DNA of 64,000 bases from JAGVPT01 sp963717445 (lineage in GTDB: Bacteria; Bacteroidota; Ignavibacteria; UBA10030; UBA8401): assembly GCA_963717445.1 (NCBI GenBank), contig OY970334.1:2418001-2482000 (forward strand), written 5' to 3'. The position numbers and the translations under genes are program-made. Position 1 is the stretch's first letter. Each line of letters opens with the position of its first letter. Under the pieces are notes generated by a model. That model made no database searches. It was not told the origin of the DNA and worked only from the letters and a program-made list of their open reading frames with translations. Shown here piece after piece: positions 26,943 through 35,467 of this stretch.

Positions 26943-27686
26943 ATGGTCATCGTAGTATTTTTTTTAGCACACTGGTTCTTATCGTTGTTCTGTCAAACGT
27001 TTTTTCTTCACCGTTATTCTGCGCACAAAATGTTTACGATGTCGAAGTTCTGGGAAAGGGCATTCTACGTTGCCACATTTATTACTCAAGGGTCTTCGTT
27101 TCTCAATCCACGCGCCTATGCAATCATGCACCGGATGCATCATGCGTACAGCGATACGGAGAAAGACCCGCACTCTCCCCATTATTTTCGCAGCATGTTT
27201 AAAATGATGTGGCGGACGAAGGATATTTACCTCGGTTATCTGCTTCACAGAGTTGAGCCTGAAAAGGGGTTCGATAAAAATATTCCGGAATGGAAAGCGT
27301 TCGACAGGTTTGCGGATTCATGGACGGTAAGATTCTTGTGGGTTGGTGCGTATACATTGTTTTATGTCGTGTTCGCCCCAAGCCCATGGTTTTTTCTTCT
27401 CCTCCCGTTCCATTTTATTATGGGGCCTATCCATGGTGGGATCGTAAATTGGAGCGGGCACAAATATGGCTACATCAATTTCAAAGACACCGGCGACAAA
27501 TCACGCAATTCTCTACCGTTTGACTTTCTTACGCTCGGAGAGTTATTTCAAAACAATCATCACAAATTTCCCGCCAGAATAAATTTTGCGGTGCGGATAT
27601 TTGAGATCGATCCGACGTACCCGCTGATAAAGGTCTTAGGCTGGTTGCGGGTGATCAGGCTCAACAAATCCACTGAAGTTGCTTAA
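26943..27686 (+). CDS. Membrane fatty-acid (acyl-CoA type) desaturase
   Basis: The 247-residue integral membrane di-iron desaturase has the three histidine boxes HRYSAH (24-29), HRMHH (61-65) and QNNHHKFP (about 205-212), and several hydrophobic helices. The family introduces a double bond, usually delta-9, into fatty acyl chains, adjusting membrane fluidity. The N-terminus is short but includes the first His box, so the gene appears complete. It stands alone between repeat-rich spacers. Confidence 0.9.
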   Translation: MVIVVFFLAHWFLSLFCQTFFLHRYSAHKMFTMSKFWERAFYVATFITQGSSFLNPRAYAIMHRMHHAYSDTEKDPHSPHYFRSMFKMMWRTKDIYLGYLLHRVEPEKGFDKNIPEWKAFDRFADSWTVRFLWVGAYTLFYVVFAPSPWFFLLLPFHFIMGPIHGGIVNWSGHKYGYINFKDTGDKSRNSLPFDFLTLGELFQNNHHKFPARINFAVRIFEIDPTYPLIKVLGWLRVIRLNKSTEVA

Positions 27687-27802
27687 GCGTAATCCCCTGC
27701 AAAATGTATCGAACGCGAAACGATGTTCACGATACAGATAATTCACGGGTTAAAGACATTTCAAAAAAATTCTCGACAAGCCGCAATTTTTTTTAAAATC
27801 AT

Positions 27803-27829
27803 TTTGCGCCTTTGCGTCTCTGCGTGAGA
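27803..27829 (+). repeat. Single arm of the CGCAAAG-type repeat
   Basis: The stretch TTGCGCCTTTGCGTCTCTGCGTGAGA matches one arm of the CGCAAAG dyads at 39371-39452 and 41072-41147. No opposite arm is visible nearby. It lies in the 180-bp gap before the VOC gene, which holds nothing else recognisable. Confidence 0.5.
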
Positions 27830-27866
27830 ATTCACTATTCATTCACCTAATAGAAAGGCAGTTGCA

Positions 27867-28262
27867 ATGGGCAAGAAAATGGATAAAGACACCAACGCAA
27901 TAAACTATTTTGAGATCGCAGTGACCGATATTAAAAGAGCAGCAAAATTTTATGAGACAATCTTTGAAATTACTTTGAGGTCGGGAGAATGGGGCGGGAT
28001 GAAGATGGCAATGTTTCCGACGGACGGTAACAACGGAACAGTCAGCGGAGCGCTCGTCCAAAGCCAGATGCATAAACCGAGTGCTACGGGAGCTATTGTG
28101 TATCTCAATGCAAACCCCGACATGCAATTGGTGCTCGACCGTATTGAGAAGGCAGGAGGGAAAGTAACGATGCCCAAGACGCTGATCGATAAACAGATCG
28201 GGTATATGGCATACTTCATTGACACCGAAGGAAATAAGGTGGCGCTTCATTCCAACGCATAA
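27867..28262 (+). CDS. VOC-superfamily (glyoxalase/bleomycin-resistance-like) protein
   Basis: The 131-residue single VOC domain opens with N-Y-F-E-I-A-V-T-D-I-K-R-A-A-K-F-Y-E and closes with GYMAYFIDTEGNKVALHSNA, the usual metal-ligand end segment. Members bind small molecules or act as metal-dependent lyases or dioxygenases. The substrate cannot be read from the sequence. A strong terminator follows. Confidence 0.88.
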   Translation: MGKKMDKDTNAINYFEIAVTDIKRAAKFYETIFEITLRSGEWGGMKMAMFPTDGNNGTVSGALVQSQMHKPSATGAIVYLNANPDMQLVLDRIEKAGGKVTMPKTLIDKQIGYMAYFIDTEGNKVALHSNA

Positions 28263-28281
28263 CCGCTCCATTTCCAAAATT

Positions 28282-28317
28282 GCCCTGCGACTGCTTGTAT
28301 CAATCGCAGGGCTTTTT
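28282..28317 (+). terminator. Rho-independent terminator after the VOC gene
   Basis: GCCCTGCGA (28282-28290) pairs with TCGCAGGGC (28304-28312) and is followed immediately by five T residues, 20 nt after the stop codon. Confidence 0.88.
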
Positions 28318-28474
28318 GCTAAGAGGTATTTTTAAATTCAGACGCTACCGAGTGCTTCTATGGTAGTGGTACACTTTCAGAATAAATGTCAGTCCGGCGA
28401 AAGCCGGAATCCATTTAATTGGGCTTGGATGCCCGCTTTCGCGGGCGTGACAATTTCTTTTACATTTATTAGGT

Positions 28475-29524
28475 TCAAGAATTTAACGCAACAAAATATC
28501 CAGAAGGGTATTTTGTTGAATGGACAAACAATATATACGACTTACCGCCGAAGATCGAGAGATCATCAGCCGAATGGTTTCTCAGCATAAATCATGTGCT
28601 GCAATAGCATGCAGATTACAGCGACATCGGAGCACAATCGGTCGTGAAATAGCGCGCTGTTCAAGAATCCAGAACGAGTATAGCGCTGTTCGGTCACACA
28701 AGCAAGCTCAAGAGCGAGCATCACAGCGACACCTCCAGAGAAAACTTGATAATCCGAGGCTCTGGAAGTTCGTGTGCGAAAAACTTACTTTGCGGTGGTC
28801 ACCCGAGCAGATTGCCCGGGTGTTGCAAGAAACCTATCCAGGCCAAACCGCAATGAACGTGTCACACGAGAGCATCTATACCTATATCTACCTGTTGCCC
28901 AAAGGATCATTGAAAAAGGAACTGATTCACTATCTTCGGCAACACAAGAGAAAACGGAAGAACCGAAAACAGTCAACCGATACACGGGGCAGTATTCCCA
29001 ATATGATCTCCATCGAAGAACGTCCTGCAGAAGTTGCCGACCGCAGTGTTCCTGGCCATTGGGAAGGAGATCTGCTCATGGGAAAGCGTCACGCCTCAGC
29101 CTTGGGCAGTGTTGTCGAAAGAACTACCAGAACAGTGATCTTGGTCCCGTTAAAGGCCAAAGATGCGACGAGTGTTCGCAGATCGTTTGCCCGTGAGCTC
29201 AAGTCGTTGCCACGACAAATGCGACTATCCATGACCTACGATCGCGGTAAAGAAATGGCTGAACATGAACTGTTCACTCAACATACCAAGATGCAGGTCT
29301 ACTTTTGTCACCCGCAGAGTCCTTGGGAGCGCGGCACGAATGAGAATACGAACATGCTCATCAGGCAGTTCTTTCCTAAAGGTACTGACTTCACAAAGGT
29401 CTCACGCAGGGAAATCAAGCATGTTCAAAACCTATTGAATGAACGTCCGCGTAAAGCGTTAGATTTTGCTACTCCTAAAGAAACTTTTAATCAACTTATT
29501 AACTCTGTTGCGCTAAAAACTTGA
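28475..29524 (+). mobile_element. IS30-family insertion sequence, about 1050 bp
   Basis: The terminal inverted repeats are visible: TCAAGAATTTAACGCAACA at 28475-28493 and, inverted at 29506-29524, TCAAGTTTTTAGCGCAACA (16 of 19 identical). One full-length transposase fills the element and its stop codon lies inside the right repeat. I could not define the short target duplication expected for IS30. The element interrupts a MITE-like repeat. Confidence 0.88.
28520..29524 (+). CDS. IS30-family DDE transposase
   Basis: The 334-residue transposase is intact. It has an N-terminal helix-turn-helix (about 10-50, including A-I-A-C-R-L-Q-R-H-R-S-T-I-G-R-E). The DDE core has HWEGDLLMGK (first Asp), TYDRGKEM (second Asp) and PWERGTNENTNMLIRQFFPKG (Glu), the standard IS30 signature. 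It is complete and may be active. Confidence 0.95.
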   Translation: MDKQYIRLTAEDREIISRMVSQHKSCAAIACRLQRHRSTIGREIARCSRIQNEYSAVRSHKQAQERASQRHLQRKLDNPRLWKFVCEKLTLRWSPEQIARVLQETYPGQTAMNVSHESIYTYIYLLPKGSLKKELIHYLRQHKRKRKNRKQSTDTRGSIPNMISIEERPAEVADRSVPGHWEGDLLMGKRHASALGSVVERTTRTVILVPLKAKDATSVRRSFARELKSLPRQMRLSMTYDRGKEMAEHELFTQHTKMQVYFCHPQSPWERGTNENTNMLIRQFFPKGTDFTKVSRREIKHVQNLLNERPRKALDFATPKETFNQLINSVALKT

Positions 29525-29617
29525 CTGTACCTTTCTAATATCCAAAACGTACCACTACCGCTTCTATTGTTCGCGCATTCCTTCTTTGGTATATTGAATT
29601 GATCCCCCTCTCTTCCA

Positions 29618-29690
29618 CCGACTTTGGACTCAGGACAACGGACTCAGGACTCAGGACAACGGACTTAGGACTACGGACTCAGAACTCATC
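29618..29690 (+). repeat. Direct heptamer array (GGACTCA/GGACAAC units)
   Basis: About ten direct 7-bp units of the type GGACTCA, GGACAAC, GGACTTA and GGACTAC follow each other between the MITE and the next gene. No inverted partner is visible. It lies upstream of the following gene, unlike the other arrays, which follow stop codons. Confidence 0.75.
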
Positions 29691-29705
29691 TCACAGGCAC
29701 CTTCC

Positions 29706-31662
29706 ATGTCGAACTCAACTCCCATCCGGAATGACGAAACCGAAGGACGACCGATCTTCCCGATCATTTATTTTTTTGTAGGAACATTTATTGCCCTGGA
29801 TCTCCTTTCATCGTTTGAGCCGACGGCATGGAATTGGGGATTTCACTTTCTCGCCTTTTACGATACCACAGTTCGGGCTGCCGTCGTTATCTCCATGCTT
29901 ATTCTCTTGATCCCCTCGGTTCAGGTCTTTTCGATCGACCTTATTCAAGCGGCGGTCGCATGGATCGACAACCGGGGGTCGGCGATTCGGTGGTTATTCG
30001 GGTTGATAGGAGTAGCTGCACTTGCGTTCGTCTTCGTCCATTTTCGCGTGGCGACGTACTTTCTCGGGGACGGCTACTTGCAACTGCGGAGCCTCAAAGC
30101 TCCGGAGAATATTGAGAACCTCAACCTGACGGGATTTGCGCGCGAGCCGCTTGTCGGGGTTTTTGTTTTTTACCTTTCTCGTCTTTTTATTTTTTCTGGG
30201 AAGCACCACGCCTCCCGAGGATGCATACCTCTGGCTGAGTTTGCTTTCGGGAATTTGTTTCGCCGTGATCGCGTGGAAAGGGATCGGACTTTTCACCGAT
30301 GATGGAACAGACAGGATATTGATCGTCTTTCTTCTTCTCGCCTCGGGCGTCAACCTTCTCTTTTTCGGCTACGTCGAAAATTATGCCCCGGGGTATGTCG
30401 GAATATTTCTTTTCCTTCTTCTGGCTGCCGCTTATCTCAAAGAAAGAATCTCAATTTACTGGCCCATGGTGGCGTACGGATTCCTGTTGTCGATGAATTT
30501 CGGCGCCGCGGCATTTCTCCCGGCCCTCGCGTATCTTGCATACGTCGGAGTCCGGCGGAAAGAAACAGCGGAAACCGTAGTGGCGCTCGTTCTTTCCGGC
30601 ATTGTTTTTATTGCTATGTTGCTGATTGCAGGCTACTCTCCTTCCTATTTCCAGCAAGTCTTTGGGGACGCAACCGTCAGTCTCCTTCCGATTGCCGGCC
30701 CGGCCGAAAAGCATCAGGCATACAGCATGTTTACACTAAGCCATGCAGCGGATCTGGCCAATCTTTATTTGCTGTGCACTCCCGCCGCCGTTGCGCTTCT
30801 CACGGTGGCTATCGTCTCCGCGCTGAAAAAAAGAAAACCCCTTGAAACATATCAATGGTTTCTCCTCCTTGCCATGGCGTGCGGCGCCGGTCTGATCGCC
30901 GTCTTGAATTGCACGCTGGGAATGAGCAGGGATTGGGACATTGCGGCACCGTTCAGTGTCGGAATTCCCGTGGCGGCGGTGGCCCTCTGGAGTACCGTTG
31001 GAGGAGAAGGAGAAATGAGGCAACGCGTTGTGTTGATACTCGGCGTTGTGACGTTTATTCAAACCGGAGCCTGGGTTACACTCAACGCAGACGAGCATCG
31101 TGCGGTAGCGCGGTTTGAGGTGCTCGAAGAGAAAAAACTGTGGGGAGTTCAGGCGTGCCTCGACGCGTACGAAGAGTTCGCAATCTATCATCGCGACCGG
31201 TACGAGTATGCCCAGGCAGCGGCCTGCTACGAACGGTACGTCTCGCTCGATTCGACAAACAACCGCGTGTGGCTCAATTGTGCAAGAGCAGAACAGTCGG
31301 CCGGAAATTTCGTGAGAGCAGTCGAAGCGTACAAAACTCTGGTCCGCCTTGAACCGGCGAACCCTGAGATCCTTGCACCGCTCGGCGCTCTTTTTGCAGA
31401 GATGGGGCATTTCGAAGAAGCGCTCTTCTATTTGCAAGAAGCGGAGAAATTGACTCCCGCAGCGCCGAAGATCAAGAACGACATCGGGGCCCTTTTCGCC
31501 AACCAAAAAGAGTATTCGAAGGCCCTTCCGTATTTTCTCGAAGCCGTACGGCTTGACCCGAATTTTCGGGGAGGATATCTCAATACCGCGGCATGCTACG
31601 CAGCGCTTGGGGACAAGGAGAAGGCGGATGAGTATAGAACGATGGCGAGAAGGAAACAATGA
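29706..31662 (+). pseudogene. Polytopic membrane protein with C-terminal TPR domain, frameshifted
   Basis: The first frame (29706-30302) encodes several membrane helices, and the second (open from before 30136 to 31662) continues with more helices and a C-terminal tetratricopeptide domain (about the last 150 residues). The TPR has repeating A-x-x-x-Y-E-R-Y/L-x-P motifs. The frames overlap around 30180-30215, in a run of T-rich homopolymers, where one surplus base explains the break. The full protein would be about 650 residues. The topology resembles membrane glycosyltransferase-like proteins with TPR tails. I do not assign a function. The break may be a sequence error. Confidence 0.7.
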
Positions 31663-31672
31663 ACCGTAACGA

Positions 31673-31751
31673 AAGATGTCGGACACCTGCATATGAAATT
31701 GGGCTTAACTAAATGTTTGGTAGGGGTAATCAAGAAGGTGTCCGACATCTT
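31673..31751 (+). repeat. REPIN-like element, copy B
   Basis: AAGATGTCGGACACCT (31673-31688) is repeated in perfect 16-bp inversion at 31736-31751. The 79-bp unit lies 10 bp after the stop of the TPR gene. It shares its right end (AATCAAGAA then GTGTCCGACATCT) with copy A. Confidence 0.85.
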
Positions 31752-31762
31752 CCATCGCTCGG

Positions 31763-32166
31763 TGACAGGAAAATAATTAATACTCTCATTGTCAAAACGG
31801 AATGTGACAATCAAAAATACTCTTCGAAATCCTTCGGATGGGCGCTTACAACGATGAAAAGTTGTGCGCCATCAAAAAAATGTCCGATGGCGCCGGTAGA
31901 AAGGAGACCGACATCGATAAAATGAATGATTACAATGGAGAAATTGATGCTGCATCATCAAAATGAAGTGTGACAAAGTAATAATGACCGGTGACATTGA
32001 TAAAATGTATCGTGACAACGTTAAATTGTGTCTTGACGACGAAAAATACTCTCCTGCGTTCTCCCGATGAACGATTGCAACGCCGCGAAGCTTTGTGAGA
32101 TCAAAGAATAAGCGGTGGTGAAGATAAAATGCAGTCTGCGGTAAAATTTTGAGTATATTAAGCCTT
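31763..32166 (+). other. Degenerate internally repeated tract with short ORFs
   Basis: No normal gene is visible. Two related segments start at AAAAATACTC (about 31815 and 32039) and match over about 80 bp with many changes. GACAT(C/T)GATAAAATG also occurs twice. Translations of the two segments resemble each other (ILFEILRMGAYNDEKLCAIK and ILSCVLPMNDCNAAKLCEIK). A 42-codon ORF (31838-31966) is open in copy 1 and copy 2 has a stop. This may be decayed duplicated coding sequence or a non-coding repeat. Confidence 0.4.
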
Positions 32167-32187
32167 GTCAAGGTTTTGAACCTTGAC
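32167..32187 (+). repeat. Perfect 9-bp palindrome, copy 2
   Basis: GTCAAGGTT and AACCTTGAC are separated by 3 nt, the same arms as at 24485-24505. The flanks also agree partly (TTGTCAAGG before, TTGAC plus a purine-rich stretch after), so it is a dispersed repeat. Confidence 0.7.
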
Positions 32188-32369
32188 AGGGCTTCCCGTT
32201 CCAATCCGTTGTTTGACAAAAAAGATGAGAACTGCTACCTTATCCGTAGTTGTACCAGCCGAAATGCGTCTTAGGAGGAGATGCTCCGTAAAAATCAATC
32301 GCATCGGTAAGCAATATGTTCACTCCAATCGGCATGGTACATACCCTGAAAATGTAGCTGGAGGACAAA

Positions 32370-33638
32370 ATGAAAACGCAATCTCTTTTCGTATTAATCG
32401 CACTATCTGTTTTTGTTATTAACACGAATACAACGGTCGCACAGTGGTATGCAGTTCCGCAGATGCAAAATGTTGCCGTTACATCCTTTCTCGTGACATC
32501 GGATAGTACATTGTTCGTGGGGGGATATTTTCACTCCCTCTATCGCTCTACCGATGGCGGAGAAACGTGGGTCAACACCGCCGGTCAAATTCCGGTCGAC
32601 ACAATACTTTCTCTTGCCTCTGCGGGAAAATACATCTTCGCCGGCACGAACGACGGTATATGCCGCTCATCGGACAACGGAGGGACATGGGCGACGGCAA
32701 ACAATGGCTTGGAATGGGGTGGAGGCGCAATCAATCAATTCGCAACTGTCGATACCGTCATTTACGCAGCCGTTCAAACGGGTGTGTATCGAAGCACTGA
32801 TTTCGGCACCTCATGGATACCGGTAAATAATGGGCTTGCCGGCGGCAAGAATGGTTCGATGGTTTACACGTCGCCCGCGTATGGAATTGTTTCTACACCT
32901 TCCGGTCTGTATGTCGCACAGTATCTTGCCGGGGGAGTGTCTGCGTTGCCCCCGGGAGACTCGACGTGGAAATTTGTCGGCCTCGGAGGGGAATGGTTCG
33001 ATGCCAGCGCTATGGTTGTTCTCGACACGTCGATCTTTGTTGGTGCATACGACGGGGTGTTTATGTACAGTGGAAAAGACACGACGTGGCTGTCGCGGGA
33101 CAACGGGCTCCCGCAATGGCTGGAATACTGTATGTTTGCGTCGGCAGGCAACCTGCTCTTTACGGATATCGGCTACATAGGCGGAGAATTCTATGTCACT
33201 TCCGATTTCGGACAGTTATGGACTCCGGTCAACAGTACCGTTTTTGGAAAAACGCCGATCAGTTCCATAGCGGCGAACAAAAAATATCTCTTTGCCGGTA
33301 CACAGGGAGGCGTGTGGCGGATTCCGCTTGCCAGCATTCCTACTTCCGTGAATGACCGTCCCTCTCAAATTCCCGCTCAATATGCACTGTATCAAAATTA
33401 TCCCAATCCGTTCAACCCGGAGACAGTCATCAGGTATCAGATACCAGTGAACAGTCGTGTGACGTTGAAAGTGTACGATGTCCTTGGAAGAGATATCGCG
33501 ACGCTCGCGGATGGAGAGCAAAGCGGGGGAACTCATTCTGTGCTTTTTAATGCAGCGAATGTCTCGAGCGGGATATATTTCTACAGGATTCAGGTGAATG
33601 GGTACAGTGAGACAAAGAAACTCACGATACTTAAATAA
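32370..33638 (+). CDS. Secreted BNR/WD-like beta-propeller protein with T9SS sorting domain
   Basis: The 422-residue protein has a signal peptide (about 1-24) and repeated sialidase/BNR-type motifs (YRSTDGGETW, CRSSDNGGTW, YRSTDFGTSW, TSDFGQLW) that predict a beta-propeller. The C-terminal domain from about residue 338 has ALYQNYPNPFNPETVIRYQI and ends SSGIYFYRIQ...KKLTILK, the type A sorting signal of T9SS cargo. It is expected at the cell surface or outside the cell. A GGAGG ribosome site precedes the ATG. The ligand is unknown. Confidence 0.88.
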   Translation: MKTQSLFVLIALSVFVINTNTTVAQWYAVPQMQNVAVTSFLVTSDSTLFVGGYFHSLYRSTDGGETWVNTAGQIPVDTILSLASAGKYIFAGTNDGICRSSDNGGTWATANNGLEWGGGAINQFATVDTVIYAAVQTGVYRSTDFGTSWIPVNNGLAGGKNGSMVYTSPAYGIVSTPSGLYVAQYLAGGVSALPPGDSTWKFVGLGGEWFDASAMVVLDTSIFVGAYDGVFMYSGKDTTWLSRDNGLPQWLEYCMFASAGNLLFTDIGYIGGEFYVTSDFGQLWTPVNSTVFGKTPISSIAANKKYLFAGTQGGVWRIPLASIPTSVNDRPSQIPAQYALYQNYPNPFNPETVIRYQIPVNSRVTLKVYDVLGRDIATLADGEQSGGTHSVLFNAANVSSGIYFYRIQVNGYSETKKLTILK

Positions 33639-33768
33639 AATGCCATAGTTAAGTTTACCGCAGTTTCCCTAACCATGAATTTTTATAGTTAAGGAAAAAC
33701 ACAGTAATTTAACTTCAAATCAATTTTTTTCCGGTTATCATCTTAATCGAATATTCTTTATATTTCTC

Positions 33769-34557
33769 ATGAGGCGCGTTGCCGCTCTTACTGCGACTAC
33801 ATATCAGACGTCTTTCATGACGGGGCGAACGACTCCGGGAGTGTTTAGTTGTGAAGATGCAAACGGCAACCCCGCGGGGGAATATGTTGTTAAGCTCAAA
33901 GGTAATATTGAAACCGGTAACGCGGGCTTGTTGCGCGAGATTGTCGGCAACCTTCTCGCCGAGGAAGTTGGCATTGCCGCACCGGAACCGGCGATCGTTG
34001 ACATACCCGTTGACCTTGCAGGCAGTATCTCCGATATGCGGGTTGCACAGTCAGTTCAAAAGAGTATAGGACTTAATTTCGGTTCAAAGAATCTCTCGGG
34101 CGGCTATTACGCGTGGCCCAATGAGAAGACCGTTCCACCATCTTTAAAGCAACTTGCCACCGACATTTTTGTTTTCGACGCCCTCATCCAGAACCCCGAC
34201 AGGAGGCGCGGTAAGCCGAACCTGCTTTGGAAAAGCGACGGGCTCGTCGCCATTGACCATGAAATGGCATTCTCGTTTTTGCTTGCATTGTTCCCGTCGA
34301 AGCAACCGTGGCTTCTCGCAGATCAGCCGTATCTTGGTGACCATATTTTCTTTCACCATCTCCGGGGCACCGAAGTTGATCTTTCTCGAATTACCGGCGC
34401 CATAGAAGCAGTGAAAGATACGTTTTGGAATGAGCTTGATGGAGTCGTACCTGCCGATTGGAAAGGTACAGAATTGGCGCGGATTCACAATCATGTTGAG
34501 TCCATTCAGGAACATCTTGAGGAATTTATGAATGATGTAAGGAGGATACTACAATGA
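33769..34557 (+). CDS. HipA-family kinase-like protein
   Basis: This 262-residue protein matches the small HipA-like kinase family that is often encoded next to DUF3037. Visible elements are the ATP-lysine strand YVVKLKG (39-45), L-L-R-E-I-V-G-N-L-L-A-E-E (54-66), the catalytic-loop-like NPDRRRGKPN (142-151) and I-D-H-E-M-A-F (162-168), which fits the metal-binding Asp. Classical HipA is a Ser/Thr kinase toxin, but here there is no HipB-like HTH partner. The next gene overlaps by 4 bp (ATGA), implying one functional unit. Kinase activity is inference. Confidence 0.82.
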   Translation: MRRVAALTATTYQTSFMTGRTTPGVFSCEDANGNPAGEYVVKLKGNIETGNAGLLREIVGNLLAEEVGIAAPEPAIVDIPVDLAGSISDMRVAQSVQKSIGLNFGSKNLSGGYYAWPNEKTVPPSLKQLATDIFVFDALIQNPDRRRGKPNLLWKSDGLVAIDHEMAFSFLLALFPSKQPWLLADQPYLGDHIFFHHLRGTEVDLSRITGAIEAVKDTFWNELDGVVPADWKGTELARIHNHVESIQEHLEEFMNDVRRILQ

Positions 34558-35399
34558 AGACAACATATACGTTCAGTGTGGTCAGGTATGTGCATGATGT
34601 CGTCGGCGGAGAATTTGTGAACGTCGGTGTCGTGTTGTATGCTCCACAGGAAAACTATATCGATGCCGTGTGCACAAAGAAATACGGGAGGCTTTCCGGA
34701 CTTTTTGTCGAAGTGGACGGCACCCAGTTCCGCACGATGATGAATTTTCTCGAAACCCGTATCGATGAAGCGCGTCGCAAGCTCGAAGGGGAGTTGCAAT
34801 TCGACGGTAAACCAAAGGACGTGCTGGAAATTCTTTATCACGTCATCCCGAAAGACGACAGCTCGCTGCAGTTCTCCGCTTCCGGCGGCGGTTTAACGAC
34901 AAATCCGGCAAAAACGTTGGATGAACTGTATGAACGTTACGTTGAGCGGTACTCCGAAAAAAAATCGGTGACCACTCGTGATGATGAAGAAGTATGGAAA
35001 ATCTTTAGAAAACCTCTCGAAGAAAAGAGAGTCACCAAGTACTTCAAGCCGCATGTGATCGTTGCCAATGACTACGAATATGCATTCGACCATACATGGA
35101 AAAACAACCAATGGCGCGTGCTTGAACCCCTGTCATTTGACTTAGAGAATGCAGATTCTATCAAAGAAAAAGCGGCGAAATGGCTCGGCCGTGCGGTAGC
35201 TCTTCAGGGGGCCACGGAGGAGTTCAAGCTTTATCTTCTTCTGGGCAAGCCGTCGCAGGAACGATTGATGCAAGCGTACACGAAAGCAGAAAACCTGTTG
35301 AACAAGATTCCAGGTGAGAGGGAATTCATCAGGGAAGGGGACGAGGAAGCTTTCGCACTGGAAGTTCAAAACGAAATCGAACATCATTCGGGTGAATAA
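34554..35399 (+). CDS. DUF3037-family protein
   Basis: The 281-residue protein begins with the DUF3037 signature: YTFSVVRYVHDVVGGEFVNVGVVLY, then C-T-K-K-Y-G-R-L. The family function is unknown. It is repeatedly found directly after small HipA-like kinases, and here the starts and stops overlap, so it may be the partner, regulator or substrate of that protein. A strong intrinsic terminator follows, isolating the two-gene unit from the restriction gene. Confidence 0.82.
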   Translation: MKTTYTFSVVRYVHDVVGGEFVNVGVVLYAPQENYIDAVCTKKYGRLSGLFVEVDGTQFRTMMNFLETRIDEARRKLEGELQFDGKPKDVLEILYHVIPKDDSSLQFSASGGGLTTNPAKTLDELYERYVERYSEKKSVTTRDDEEVWKIFRKPLEEKRVTKYFKPHVIVANDYEYAFDHTWKNNQWRVLEPLSFDLENADSIKEKAAKWLGRAVALQGATEEFKLYLLLGKPSQERLMQAYTKAENLLNKIPGEREFIREGDEEAFALEVQNEIEHHSGE

Positions 35400-35431
35400 A
35401 ATAAACGATACATCCCATTAATATTTCTGCG

Positions 35432-35460
35432 GGCCTGCGGACAACCGCAGGCCATTTTTT
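35432..35460 (+). terminator. Rho-independent terminator after the DUF3037 gene
   Basis: GGCCTGCGG (35432-35440) and CCGCAGGCC (35445-35453) form a perfect 9-bp GC-rich stem with an ACAA loop, followed by ATTTTTT. It ends 7 bp before the next ATG. Confidence 0.93.
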
Positions 35461-35467
35461 ATGAATC

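Larger units (their letters stand above)
28362..29559 (+). repeat. MITE-like element interrupted by IS30, with 8-bp target duplication
   Basis: The outer ends GGTAGTGGTAC (28362-28372) and GTACCACTACC (29549-29559) are perfect 11-bp inverted repeats. The bases directly outside are GCTTCTAT on both sides (28354-28361 and 29560-29567), an 8-bp target duplication. The internal part carries palindromes of the type GCCCGCTTTCGCGGGC. Removing the IS30 insertion leaves an element of about 148 bp. A related copy lies at about 60155-60335. Confidence 0.82.

Noticed and set aside
28774..29196. Alternative-frame ORF in the IS30 transposase
   Set aside because: The complete DDE transposase is in the other frame; this one has no start signal or homology.
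29599..29781. 60-codon ORF with repeating GLRTTD residues
   Set aside because: The repeating residues are just the translation of the 7-bp direct repeat array.
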